Shown in pieces: positions 24,571 to 32,501 of a stretch of DNA of 64,000 nt. The first letter of the stretch is position 1; each line of letters opens with the position of its first letter. Origin of the DNA: Ruegeria arenilitoris (GTDB lineage: Bacteria; Pseudomonadota; Alphaproteobacteria; Rhodobacterales; Rhodobacteraceae); assembly GCF_013031355.1 (NCBI RefSeq), contig NZ_WPZO01000006.1, positions 62,001 to 126,000 of the forward strand, written 5' to 3'. The notes beneath the pieces were generated by a model, which saw nothing but the letters and a program-made list of their open reading frames with translations, made no database searches and was not told the origin of the DNA. Made by a program: the position numbers and the translations under genes.

Positions 24571-25073
24571 TCGTTGCGCTTTACATCATTCCGATACTGT
24601 TCCTGATCCTCGTTACGTGGATCATGATAAAAGCGTTCCTCCACTTCGAGCGCAGCAAGAAATCCGTTGTTGACGGGATCGCAACGCTTGGCGCGGACAG
24701 GCTTGCCCAGCTTGGATGGAAAGCTGGCCCCTACGTTTGCCTATGGAAATCCCTACCGTTTCCGGGATCGGACTGGAAACTAAATGACACAGGCTTTAGC
24801 GATCAGATGCACGGCCTTCAAAGGGTGGCGATCTACGGCCTGCCTGCGTCAGAAGAGATGGATGCATCTGTTCGAAAATCGGCGCGCAACTTCCGACTCT
24901 ATTTCTGGATAATTGGGTTTCCAGGATTGTCTTTGGTGTATTTGGCTGGCTCGGCGAAGATCGGTATCTGGTTGGGCAGAGCCACGTCCACACCTCCAGT
25001 CTATTGGTTTGCTGCCATGGTGGCCGGTATTGCCATTGGTTTTATTCTTCCATTCGACAAGTATCGAAAATGA
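24567..25073 (+). CDS. Hypothetical membrane protein in the molybdenum operon
   Basis: A 168-residue protein has an N-terminal helix (ALYIIPILFLILVTWIMIKA), a middle soluble part (residues 30 to 110) and two further helices near the C-terminus (LYFWIIGFPGLSLVYLAGSA and YWFAAMVAGIAIGFILP). By eye it is more AT-rich than its neighbours. The ATG overlaps the fdhD stop, and mobA begins 21 bases after its stop. I recognise no family. Placement between fdhD and mobA may mean a role with a molybdoenzyme or a recent insertion; nothing in the sequence decides. Confidence 0.65.
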   Translation: MIVALYIIPILFLILVTWIMIKAFLHFERSKKSVVDGIATLGADRLAQLGWKAGPYVCLWKSLPFPGSDWKLNDTGFSDQMHGLQRVAIYGLPASEEMDASVRKSARNFRLYFWIIGFPGLSLVYLAGSAKIGIWLGRATSTPPVYWFAAMVAGIAIGFILPFDKYRK

Positions 25074-25093
25074 CCCAACGTCGAGGATATGAA

Positions 25094-25738
25094 ATGACCA
25101 AACCTCTCGGAGTTATCCTCGCAGGCGGTTTGGCCACCCGGATGGGCGGTGGCGACAAGGGCCTGCTGCAGATCGGCGGGCAGAGCCTGCTAACCCATGT
25201 CATCAAACGGCTGACCCCTCAGGTGGACGGGCTGGCGCTGAACGCAAATGGTGATCCCGAACGGTTCACTGATCTGAACCTGCCCATTCTGCCCGACACG
25301 ATCGAAGGGTTCGCTGGCCCTCTTGCGGGCGTTCTGGCCGGGCTCGACTGGGCGGCAGAGCATGGGGCGGACAGTATCGTCACCGCCGCCGCCGACACGC
25401 CGTTCTTCCCGCGCGATCTGGTGACACGTCTGGCGCGGGCCGCCGAGGGGCAAAAGCACCCGCTCGTGCTGGCAACCACACCGCGCACTGGCGATGAAAT
25501 GCTGAAATCAGGTGGCGGAAAGCGTATCAACCGGCACCCGACCTTTGGCCTCTGGCCCGTGGCGCTGCGAGACGATCTGCGCGACGCGCTGAACGACGGG
25601 CTGCGTAAGGTCGTGCTGTGGACCGACAAACATGACGGGCGCGAGGCCCTGTTCGACGCCGAACCGTTCGATCCCTTCTTCAACGTCAACACGCCCGACG
25701 ATCTGGCGCGGGCAGAAAAGCTGCTGGAGCAGGCATGA
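25094..25738 (+). CDS. mobA: Molybdenum cofactor guanylyltransferase MobA
   Basis: This 214-residue enzyme attaches GMP to molybdopterin, giving the bis-MGD form used by formate dehydrogenase and DMSO reductase-type enzymes. The nucleotidyltransferase motif LAGGLATRMGGGDKGLL is at residues 9-25, with AADTPFFP near residue 100 and NVNTPDDL near the end. The start at 25094 follows CGAGGA at good distance and begins MTKPLGVILAGG; the longer frame overlaps the preceding gene. Its stop overlaps mobB (ATGA). Despite the name it has nothing to do with plasmid mobilisation. Confidence 0.95.
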   Translation: MTKPLGVILAGGLATRMGGGDKGLLQIGGQSLLTHVIKRLTPQVDGLALNANGDPERFTDLNLPILPDTIEGFAGPLAGVLAGLDWAAEHGADSIVTAAADTPFFPRDLVTRLARAAEGQKHPLVLATTPRTGDEMLKSGGGKRINRHPTFGLWPVALRDDLRDALNDGLRKVVLWTDKHDGREALFDAEPFDPFFNVNTPDDLARAEKLLEQA

Positions 25739-26226
25739 GGGTCTACGGCGTCACAGGTTGGAAAAATGCGGGCAAAACCGGGTTGATGGAACGGCTGGTG
25801 AACGAGATCACCGGGCGGGGTTTCACCGTTTCGACGGTCAAACACGCCCATCACAGCGTTGATGTCGATCAGCCGGGCACCGACAGCTATCGCCACCGCA
25901 TCGCGGGCGCGTCCGAGGTGCTGCTGGCCTCGGGCCAGCGCATCGCCATCATGCAGGAACTGCGCGGCGCGCCCGAGCCGTCTCTGGATGATCTTCTGGC
26001 GCGTTTGTCGCCGGTCGATCTAGTGTTGATCGAGGGATTCAAACGCGAAGCTCATCCCAAGGTCGAGGCGTTTCGGGCCGAGGCCAAAAACGCTTTGATG
26101 GCGCCCGAAAACACAACCATCCGCGCCGTGGCCAGCGATACGCCGCTGACCGTGGATTGCCCGGTATTTGATCTGGATGACACCGCAGCCATCGCGGATT
26201 TTATCCTGCAGGAGGTCGGATTATGA
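25735..26226 (+). CDS. mobB: Molybdopterin-guanine dinucleotide biosynthesis adaptor MobB
   Basis: A 163-residue GTP-binding protein. The P-loop GWKNAGKTGL lies at residues 8-17; STVKHAHHSVDVDQPGTDSY is the typical MobB follow-on, and VLIEGFKREAHPK near residue 100 is also diagnostic. MobB supports MobA in making the guanine dinucleotide form of the cofactor. Start and stop both overlap neighbours by four bases, so mobA, mobB and moeA are translationally coupled. Confidence 0.95.
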   Translation: MRVYGVTGWKNAGKTGLMERLVNEITGRGFTVSTVKHAHHSVDVDQPGTDSYRHRIAGASEVLLASGQRIAIMQELRGAPEPSLDDLLARLSPVDLVLIEGFKREAHPKVEAFRAEAKNALMAPENTTIRAVASDTPLTVDCPVFDLDDTAAIADFILQEVGL

Positions 26227-27488
26227 CCAAACCGAACATCACTCCGCCGCCCCTGCGTAATGATTGTTTTGCGCTGCCCGCCGGGGTGAATTGGACGCCG
26301 GTGGACGACGCGCTGGCCCTGCTGCGCCAGCGACTGACGGTGAGGATGGGTGCTGAAACCCTGCCGTTAGAACAGGCAACCGGGCGCATTCTGGCCGAGG
26401 ATGTCATCGCCAAACGCTCCAATCCGCCGCTGCCGAACACGGCGGTAGATGGCTATGGTTTTGCCGGATCTGTGCCGGAGGGTCCGCAGGTGATGCCCCT
26501 GCATCCGGGGCGGGCGGCGGCGGGCATTCCGTTCGACGGCACTGTGCCAGACGGCCATGCGCTGCGCGTGCTGACCGGTGCGGCCCTGCCTGCGGGCGTG
26601 GATACCGTCATTCTTGAAGAAGACGTCACCGTTCAAGAGGGTCACATCGCCTTTCACGGCCCTTTGAAACATGGTGCCAACACACGCCGCGCCGGTGAGG
26701 ACGTGGCCGAGGGCGACCCGGTTCTGTCCGCCGGTCGCAGGCTGACGCCCGCCGATCTGGCCTTGCTGTCCGCGACGGGTCTTGCCGAAGTCTCGGTCCG
26801 GGAAACGCTGCGGGTGGCGGTATTGTCCACCGGGGACGAGTTGGTCGAACCCGGCGAACCCGCCGGGCCGGGCCAGATATTCGACGCCAACCGCCCGATG
26901 CTGCTGTCGCTGATCGCGCGCATCGGGTTTCAGCCGGTGGATATGGGGCGCGTTTCGGATGACCGTGACACCCTGCGCGACAGCCTGAACCGGGCGGCAG
27001 GGCAGGCGGATGTGATCCTGACCAGCGGCGGGGCGTCCGCCGGGGATGAGGATCATGTCTCGGCTCTGTTGCGGCAGGCGGGCGCGATGCAGGAATGGCG
27101 GATCGCACTGAAACCCGGGCGGCCTCTGGCGCTGGGCATGTGGGACGGAACACCGGTCTTCGGCCTGCCGGGCAATCCGGTGGCGGCCATGGTCTGCACG
27201 TTGATCTTTGCCCGCCCGGCACTGGGTCTGATGGCGGGTGAAGGTTGGCAGGATCCGCAAGGCTTTGACCTGCCCGCGGCGTTCGAAAAACGCAAGAAAC
27301 CGGGGCGCCGTGAATACCTGCGCGCCCGTGTCCGTGATGGCCAGGCCGAGGTGTTCGCTTCGGAAGGGTCGGGCCGGATCAGCGGACTCAGCTGGGCCGA
27401 GGGGCTGGTCGAGATCGAGGACGGCGCGCGCCACATCAAACCGGGCGATATGGTCCGTTTCATACCCTATGGAAGCTTTGGGTTGTGA
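26223..27488 (+). CDS. moeA: Molybdopterin molybdenumtransferase MoeA
   Basis: The 421-residue enzyme inserts molybdate into adenylated molybdopterin. Visible parts are NTAVDGYGFAG (about residue 73), GAALPAGVDTVILEEDV, VLSTGDELVEPGE, the MoCF loop TSGGASAGDEDHV (about residue 265) and LPGNPVAAMV. A C-terminal domain ends IKPGDMVRFIPY. It is coupled to mobB upstream, and the following acetyltransferase gene overlaps its stop with a GTG start. Together with fdhD it indicates that the organism makes bis-MGD molybdoenzymes. Confidence 0.95.
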   Translation: MTKPNITPPPLRNDCFALPAGVNWTPVDDALALLRQRLTVRMGAETLPLEQATGRILAEDVIAKRSNPPLPNTAVDGYGFAGSVPEGPQVMPLHPGRAAAGIPFDGTVPDGHALRVLTGAALPAGVDTVILEEDVTVQEGHIAFHGPLKHGANTRRAGEDVAEGDPVLSAGRRLTPADLALLSATGLAEVSVRETLRVAVLSTGDELVEPGEPAGPGQIFDANRPMLLSLIARIGFQPVDMGRVSDDRDTLRDSLNRAAGQADVILTSGGASAGDEDHVSALLRQAGAMQEWRIALKPGRPLALGMWDGTPVFGLPGNPVAAMVCTLIFARPALGLMAGEGWQDPQGFDLPAAFEKRKKPGRREYLRARVRDGQAEVFASEGSGRISGLSWAEGLVEIEDGARHIKPGDMVRFIPYGSFGL

Positions 27489-28078
27489 CTGTCAGGATCG
27501 AACAGGGTTTCACCGAGGCGGAACGACCAAAGGCCGCAGACCTGTTCTGGCAGGCTTTTGCAGCCAAGCTGCACAAGGTCATGGGACCGGACAAAAAGGG
27601 ATTGGCCTTCATTGAACAAGCCATAAACCCGAAATTTGCCCTGGTCGCGCGGGACAGTTCAAAGCAGTTGTTGGGGCTGGCTGGGTTCAAAACCAAGGAT
27701 GGCGGGCTGGTCGAGGGCAGCTTGTCCGATTTGGCAAACATATATGGCTGGTTTGGCGGCGCGTGGCGCGGTCTGTTGCTGAGCGTTCTGGAGCGGGATC
27801 TGCAACCCGGCGTGTTTCAGATGGACGGTATCTTTGTCGCCGCAGAAGCACGCGGGCAGGGGGTCGGAACCGCGCTGCAGTCCGCGATCAAGGATGAGGC
27901 CCGCAAATCGGGCATGTCAGAGGTTCAGCTGGACGTGATTGACACCAACCCGCGCGCAAAGGCCTTGTATGAACGCGAGGGCTTCAAAGCCGTCAGCAAG
28001 GAAAAGGCCGGGCCGTTTCAGTATCTTTTTGGATTCAGCAGCGCCACGCGCATGAGCTGGGCCGTCACCGCGCCTTAG
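27485..28078 (+). CDS. GNAT-family N-acetyltransferase
   Basis: A 197-residue protein with the GNAT fold. The acetyl-CoA loop appears as AEARGQGVGTALQSAI (about residues 120 to 135), followed by LDVIDTNPRAKALYEREGF, the usual beta5-alpha4 signature. The start is GTG at 27485, overlapping the moeA stop. Substrate unknown; position at the end of the molybdenum operon may be only a matter of cotranscription. Its TAG overlaps the TAA of the convergent gene. Confidence 0.88.
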   Translation: MTVRIEQGFTEAERPKAADLFWQAFAAKLHKVMGPDKKGLAFIEQAINPKFALVARDSSKQLLGLAGFKTKDGGLVEGSLSDLANIYGWFGGAWRGLLLSVLERDLQPGVFQMDGIFVAAEARGQGVGTALQSAIKDEARKSGMSEVQLDVIDTNPRAKALYEREGFKAVSKEKAGPFQYLFGFSSATRMSWAVTAP

Positions 28079-29067
28079 TCGAACGTCCCGGCCACACGCC
28101 CCAGCAGCATGAAAGCCCGTGCCGTGCGGGTTTCACCAAGGGCGGTCAGGTCGGCGTCGCTGGCCTCGGGTTCAAAGGCCACGATCATGTGGTCAAAACG
28201 GCGCAGGAAATGATGCGCGGCATCGCGAAAGATCGGGTCTTGCTTCATCCGCGCCGCCGTAAGCGCCAGCGAGGACCGGTCGCGGATACCGCCCAGAGCA
28301 GCCACCGAACGCCCGCGCGCACCTTGTGCGAACTGCCGCCAGACCTCGGGCCGGGCCATGTCGGGGCGCAGGTCATCCATATAGATGCCTTCCTGGCTGA
28401 GCAGGGTCAGAACATCCTGCGAGGCCTGCACCAGTTGCGCGGTCTTGCGGTCTTTCAGCGCCAGACGCAGGGCGTTGAACCCTTCGGTATCGTCCTGCGT
28501 TTCAGGAAAGTTCAGCGCGCGGATGAAAATGTCGGTGCCCAGCGGCTGCGCGATGTCCTCGGCCTGTGTGCCCAGTTCTAGTGTTGTCTGATCGCCTGTG
28601 CCGTTTGGCGCGGCTGCGCGCGGTGCCTCGGTTCGCTTGGTCGAAAACGTTGCCAGCGCACTCTCGGTCTTTTTGGTGGCTTCGGCGATTTCGTCCAGTT
28701 TTTTGCTGACAGCCGGCTCGTACGTGCTGGCCGCACGCTGTTGTTGGATGACATAGGTCTGTCGGATCGCGTCGATCGCGGTCTGCAGGCGTTCGCTTTC
28801 TTCGCGCATCACGCGGCTGGCGCGCATCGCAGTGGCGGCAACCCAGATCATCGCCACCGGCATGAACACCGCCAGCAGGGTCACAACGAACCCACCGCCC
28901 TGCGTCTGGCCGGGCAGCACCAGAAACACCACAGACACCACCAGCCAGATCACGCTGAGCACGATGGCCGCGATCTCGATCTCGGTCACCGCCGGGCGCG
29001 AGGGCTTGTCGTAGATGCCCAGTGAGGTCGGTCGCTCGGTTTCCTGTTCAGGCGTGGGCTCAGACAT
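28075..29067 (-). CDS. Conserved membrane protein with coiled-coil segment
   Basis: A 330-residue protein has a soluble N-terminus, two transmembrane helices (residues about 32 to 52 and 60 to 80), then a helical, coiled-coil-like part (MREESERLQTAIDAIRQTYV to about 145). A soluble helical C-terminal domain follows (FIRALNFPETQDDTEGFNAL, then FLRRFDHMIVAFEPEASDAD). I cannot name a family; from memory similar proteins occur next to greA in Rhodobacteraceae. It begins 13 bases after greA ends, so it is likely cotranscribed with it. Function unknown. Confidence 0.75.
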   Translation of the reverse strand: MSEPTPEQETERPTSLGIYDKPSRPAVTEIEIAAIVLSVIWLVVSVVFLVLPGQTQGGGFVVTLLAVFMPVAMIWVAATAMRASRVMREESERLQTAIDAIRQTYVIQQQRAASTYEPAVSKKLDEIAEATKKTESALATFSTKRTEAPRAAAPNGTGDQTTLELGTQAEDIAQPLGTDIFIRALNFPETQDDTEGFNALRLALKDRKTAQLVQASQDVLTLLSQEGIYMDDLRPDMARPEVWRQFAQGARGRSVAALGGIRDRSSLALTAARMKQDPIFRDAAHHFLRRFDHMIVAFEPEASDADLTALGETRTARAFMLLGRVAGTFD

Positions 29068-29080
29068 GGGAGCGCTCCGG

Positions 29081-29551
29081 TCAGGCGTACTCGATGTTCA
29101 GAACTTCGTAGGACCGCACGCCGCCGGGGGTGCGTACCTCGACACTGTCGCCTTCGTCCTTGCCGATCAGGGCGCGGGCCATGGGCGACTTGATGTTCAG
29201 CAGGCCATTTTCGATATTGGCCTCATACTCACCCACGATCTTCCAGGTCTTTTCCTCGTCGGTGTCCTCATCGACCAGTGTGACCTTGGCGCCGAACTTG
29301 ATCGCGCCCGACAACTTGGCGGGGTCGATCACATCGGCCAGAGACAGGATGCCTTCCAGCTCTTTGATGCGGCCTTCGATAAAGCCCTGCTTCTCGCGCG
29401 CCGAATGGTATTCGGCGTTTTCCTTCAGGTCACCCAATTCGCGCGCTGTCGCGATGGCTTCGATGATCGCCGGGCGTTCAACGGATTTCAGGTTTTTCAG
29501 CTCTGCCTCGAGCGCGGCATTGCCCGCAGGCGTCATTGGAATCTTTTCCAT
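29081..29551 (-). CDS. greA: Transcription elongation factor GreA
   Basis: The 156-residue factor rescues backtracked RNA polymerase by stimulating transcript cleavage. The N-terminal coiled-coil carries the acidic tip in [16 protein letters not shown] (residues about 40 to 55). The C-terminal domain shows [20 protein letters not shown] and [23 protein letters not shown] at 29551 ([10 protein letters not shown]) is the usual GreA beginning; an in-frame GTG five codons earlier is less likely. It is upstream of a membrane-protein gene and downstream of a VOC gene. Confidence 0.95.
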   Translation of the reverse strand: MEKIPMTPAGNAALEAELKNLKSVERPAIIEAIATARELGDLKENAEYHSAREKQGFIEGRIKELEGILSLADVIDPAKLSGAIKFGAKVTLVDEDTDEEKTWKIVGEYEANIENGLLNIKSPMARALIGKDEGDSVEVRTPGGVRSYEVLNIEYA

Positions 29552-29579
29552 ACTCTTATCGTCCACTCAAAAAGTGATG

Positions 29580-29610
29580 CGCCCCGCCGCATGGAACCAG
29601 CGTCGGGGCG
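29580..29610 (-). terminator. Weak hairpin between the VOC gene and greA
   Basis: On the minus strand CGCCCCG and CGGGGCG pair over a 17-base loop that contains a further three-pair stem; a run of five Ts comes about six bases later. It could end VOC transcripts before greA. The T-run is set back from the stem, so confidence is low. Confidence 0.3.
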
Positions 29611-29691
29611 ATTTGATGGGTTGGCAAATACCTGACCCAAATGGAGCGTGAAATGCAAGAGGGCATGGCCATGCACCGGGCGGATTACAGC

Positions 29692-30072
29692 CTAAGCGTA
29701 GCTAATCACCTCGAATTCGATGCCATTGTCGTCGTTGAAGTAGAACCGCTTGCCCGGTTCATAATCGGCGTGGGATTTGGGGGTGAAACCTGCGTCGATC
29801 ACTTTCTGCTCGGTCGAGTCGATATCTTCGACCAGCACACCCACGTGGTTCAGGCCGCCAACGATGTCATAGCTGCTTTCGCCCGAGGGTTTCGGATCGC
29901 TGGGCGCATAGAGCGCCAGATAGGTATGCTTGCTGCCCACATGCACCGTGTATCCACCCGCAATGGCCGGGCCTTCCCAGCGGGTTTTCCAGCCAAACAC
30001 CTTGTGCATCCACGCGGCCGAAGCCTGCGGGTCGCGGACGGTGAAGTTGGTATGTTCAAGCGTCGCCATCAT
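29692..30072 (-). CDS. VOC (glyoxalase/bleomycin-resistance) family protein
   Basis: The 126-residue protein has the paired beta-alpha-beta-beta-beta modules of the VOC superfamily: LEHTNFTVRDPQASAAWMHK at the start, GGLNHVGVLVEDIDSTEQ in the middle, and GKRFYFNDDNGIEFEVISY at the end. His and Glu residues at the usual metal positions are present (His7, His75-region, Glu near 122). It may be a dioxygenase, lyase or sequestration protein. Two Met codons start the frame after a GGAGA site. It is divergent from soxR, and a SoxR-type operator lies over its promoter, so it is a likely SoxR target. Confidence 0.88.
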   Translation of the reverse strand: MMATLEHTNFTVRDPQASAAWMHKVFGWKTRWEGPAIAGGYTVHVGSKHTYLALYAPSDPKPSGESSYDIVGGLNHVGVLVEDIDSTEQKVIDAGFTPKSHADYEPGKRFYFNDDNGIEFEVISYA

Positions 30073-30108
30073 GGGATCTCCTTTGCGAATTGAGGCTTGT
30101 TTCGACTC

Positions 30109-30139
30109 ACCGTAATTTCTAAACCTAACTTTAGGTCAA
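30109..30139 (-). promoter_or_regulatory. SoxR-type operator and promoter for the VOC gene
   Basis: On the minus strand TTGACC (30134-30139) and TACGGT (30109-30114) are 19 bases apart, the long spacing typical of MerR-family promoters. The spacer region carries the dyad CTAAA-N6-TTTAG (30119-30134). The known SoxR box has CTCAA-N6-TTGAG at the same place, so arm length and spacing match. Activated SoxR would untwist this promoter and turn on the VOC gene; it could also autoregulate soxR. Confidence 0.6.
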
Positions 30140-30159
30140 GGAATTTTTGAGAGGGCGAT

Positions 30160-30615
30160 ATGGCTGTATCCGAAGGGTTGGCGATTGGTGCCTTGGCGCG
30201 GCGCACCGGGTTAGCGGTGTCCGCCATTCGGTACTACGAGGCGCAGGGGCTGATCGCGCCCTGGCGTAACGCGGGCGGGCAGCGACGGTACCAGCGCGCC
30301 GACATAAGGCGGCTGAGTTTCATCATGATTGCCCAGCAGTTCGGTCTGACCCTGCCCGAGATTCGCGAGGTGTTGTCGGGCTTGCCGGGGAACCGCACGC
30401 CGACACCGAAAGACTGGCAAAAGATCAGCATCGGCCTTCGGTCCCATCTGGACCAGCGAATCGATACCCTGATGCGGTTGCGCGACAATCTGGACGGATG
30501 CATTGGCTGCGGCTGCCTGAGCCTGCCGAAATGTGCCCTATACAACCCTGATGACCGCGCCAAATCCCATGGTAGCGGTCCCAGATACCTCATGGGGGAC
30601 ACTCCCGAGGCATAA
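30160..30615 (+). CDS. soxR: Redox-sensing transcriptional activator SoxR
   Basis: A 151-residue MerR-family regulator. The N-terminal winged helix has LAIGALARRTGLAVSAIRYY and EAQGLIAPWRN; a dimerisation helix follows. The C-terminal cluster loop has Cys114, Cys117, Cys119 and Cys125 (C-x2-C-x-C-x5-C), the exact [2Fe-2S] ligand pattern of SoxR. Oxidation of that cluster by redox-active compounds or superoxide switches on target promoters. No soxS is present, as expected outside enteric bacteria. It is divergent from the VOC gene across a SoxR-like operator. Confidence 0.95.
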   Translation: MAVSEGLAIGALARRTGLAVSAIRYYEAQGLIAPWRNAGGQRRYQRADIRRLSFIMIAQQFGLTLPEIREVLSGLPGNRTPTPKDWQKISIGLRSHLDQRIDTLMRLRDNLDGCIGCGCLSLPKCALYNPDDRAKSHGSGPRYLMGDTPEA

Positions 30616-30621
30616 CTGCCG

Positions 30622-30634
30622 CATTGCAGCAATG
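30622..30634. promoter_or_regulatory. 13-bp palindrome upstream of the ETF dehydrogenase
   Basis: CATTGC-A-GCAATG is a perfect 13-base palindrome just after the soxR stop and 17 bases before a candidate promoter. It shares the decamer ATTGCAGCAA with the larger palindrome over the phaA promoter. It may be an operator; chance cannot be excluded. Confidence 0.35.
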
Positions 30635-30650
30635 TTACGCCGTGTTTTGA

Positions 30651-30680
30651 TTGACCAAGGTCTTTCAGACCATGTAATCA
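30651..30680 (+). promoter_or_regulatory. Candidate promoter for the ETF-QO gene
   Basis: TTGACC (30651-30656) and TAATCA (30675-30680) are 18 bases apart, about 70 bases before the ATG at 30751. A small dyad GGTCT-TTC-AGACC lies in the spacer. The -35 match is good and the -10 match moderate. Confidence 0.45.
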
Positions 30681-30750
30681 GCCGTGAAACAATATTGCGC
30701 AGACCACGCAGTGAAAGCGCCAATTCGGAAAGTTAGCTAAGGAGCCCGCG

Positions 30751-32397
30751 ATGGCCGAGATTGAACGCGAAGCGATGGAATACGATGTGGTGATCGTGGG
30801 TGCAGGCCCCGCGGGCCTGTCGGCGGCCATACGTCTGAAACAGCTGGACGCGGACCTGAACGTTGTCGTTCTGGAAAAGGGTTCGGAAGTGGGTGCGCAT
30901 ATCCTGTCGGGTGCGGTGCTGGACCCCTGTGGTCTGGACGCGCTGATTCCGGACTGGAAGGAAAAAGGCGCGCCGCTGAACGTGCCGGTGCACGAAGACA
31001 ATTTCTACATGCTGGGTGAGGCAGGTAAAATCCGCATCCCCAACTTCCCGATGCCGCCGCTGATGAACAACCACGGCAACTACATCGTGTCGATGGGCAA
31101 TGTCTGCCGCTGGATGGCCGAGCAAGCCGAAGAGTTGGGCGTGGAAATCTTCCCGGGCATGGCTTGTTCCGAGCTGGTTTATGGCGAGAACGGCGAAGTC
31201 AAAGGCGTGGTTGCCGGTGTATTCGGTCTGGAACCCGATGGGTCCTATGGTCCGGGCACCGAGCCGGGCATGGAGCTGCACGGAAAATACGTCTTCCTCT
31301 CGGAAGGTGTCCGTGGTTCGCTCTCCAAGGAAGTCATCGCCAAGTACGACCTGTCTGCTGGTAAAGAGCCGCAGAAATACGGCGTCGGCATGAAAGAGAT
31401 TTGGGAGATTGACCCGGCCAAGCACAAGGAAGGCTCGGTCACGCACACCATGGGCTGGCCGCTGGGCAGCAATGCAGGTGGCGGGTCGTTCATCTATCAT
31501 CTGGAAAACAATCAGGTCTATGTCGGCTTCGTGGTTCACCTGAACTACAAGAACCCGCACCTGTATCCGTACATGGAATTCCAGCGCTTCAAGCACCACC
31601 CGATGGTGGCCGAGCTGCTGAAAGGCGGCAAGCGCGTGGCTTACGGTGCCCGTGCGATCACCGAGGGCGGCCTTCAGTCGATGCCGAAACTGGTCGCGCC
31701 GGGTGTGGCGCTGCTGGGCTGTTCGGCGGGCATGGTCAACGTGCCGCGCATCAAGGGCAACCACAACGCGATGCTGTCCGGTAAAGCCGCGGCTGAGGCC
31801 GCCTTTGACGCCATCAAGGCCGACCGTTCGGGCGATGAGCTGACCGCGTACGAGACCGACGTGCGCGATGGTGCCATTGGCAGCGACCTGAAGAAGGTGC
31901 GCAACGTCAAGCCGCTGTGGTCGAAATACGGCCTGACCGCCAGCCTCGTGCTGGGTGGCATGGACATGTGGACCAACACGCTGGGCTTCTCGCTGCTGGG
32001 CACTCTGGGCCACGGCAAGAACGACGCGCAGTCGACCGAAGAGGCCAGCAAGCATCAGCCCATCGACTACCCCAAACCCGATGGCACGCTGTCCTTCGAC
32101 CGTCTGACCAACGTCTCGTTTGCAATGACGAACCACGAGGAAAGCCAGCCCTGCCATCTGAAGCTGACCGATCCGGACATTCCGGTGAAGGTCAACCTGC
32201 CCAAGTTCGACGAACCGGCGCAGCGTTATTGCCCGGCGGGTGTGTACGAGATGGTCGAGGATGAAGACGGTCCGCGATTCGTGATCAACTTCCAGAACTG
32301 CGTCCACTGCAAAACCTGCGATATCAAGGACCCCAGCCAGAACATCACCTGGACCACACCGCAGGGCGGGGATGGCCCGAACTATCCCAACATGTAA
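30751..32397 (+). CDS. Electron transfer flavoprotein-ubiquinone oxidoreductase
   Basis: A 548-residue FAD and 4Fe-4S enzyme that passes electrons from ETF, reduced by acyl-CoA dehydrogenases, into the quinone pool. The FAD motif DVVIVGAGPAGLSAAIRLK is near the N-terminus. Further on are SGAVLDPCGLDALIP, the KEIWEIDPAKHKEGSVTHT region and GCSAGMVNVPRIKGNHNAM. The C-terminal cluster cysteines are in RYCPAGVYE and NCVHCKTCDIKDP. Length and pattern match the family closely. AAGGAG precedes the ATG. The acyl-CoA dehydrogenase at 16 kb is a likely electron source through ETF. Confidence 0.96.
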   Translation: MAEIEREAMEYDVVIVGAGPAGLSAAIRLKQLDADLNVVVLEKGSEVGAHILSGAVLDPCGLDALIPDWKEKGAPLNVPVHEDNFYMLGEAGKIRIPNFPMPPLMNNHGNYIVSMGNVCRWMAEQAEELGVEIFPGMACSELVYGENGEVKGVVAGVFGLEPDGSYGPGTEPGMELHGKYVFLSEGVRGSLSKEVIAKYDLSAGKEPQKYGVGMKEIWEIDPAKHKEGSVTHTMGWPLGSNAGGGSFIYHLENNQVYVGFVVHLNYKNPHLYPYMEFQRFKHHPMVAELLKGGKRVAYGARAITEGGLQSMPKLVAPGVALLGCSAGMVNVPRIKGNHNAMLSGKAAAEAAFDAIKADRSGDELTAYETDVRDGAIGSDLKKVRNVKPLWSKYGLTASLVLGGMDMWTNTLGFSLLGTLGHGKNDAQSTEEASKHQPIDYPKPDGTLSFDRLTNVSFAMTNHEESQPCHLKLTDPDIPVKVNLPKFDEPAQRYCPAGVYEMVEDEDGPRFVINFQNCVHCKTCDIKDPSQNITWTTPQGGDGPNYPNM

Positions 32398-32501
32398 GCG
32401 AAAATCCGGGCACTGGCAGGGTCGTGAAGGCTCTGCCATTGCCTCTTGCCAGCCAAAGCCCTAGCTTGTTGCGCAGACAAGAATAGCAAGGCAGGATTTT
32501 G

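Noticed and set aside
25094..26226. mobA/mobB as plasmid mobilisation genes
   Set aside because: Both proteins carry molybdenum cofactor motifs (LAGGLATRMGGGDKG and GWKNAGKTGL) and sit with fdhD and moeA; no relaxase or oriT is present.
30733..32439. 568-residue open frame on the minus strand opposite ETF-QO
   Set aside because: It lies fully antisense to a well-supported enzyme, is His/Arg/Val-rich in the way antisense GC-rich frames are, and has no family motif.
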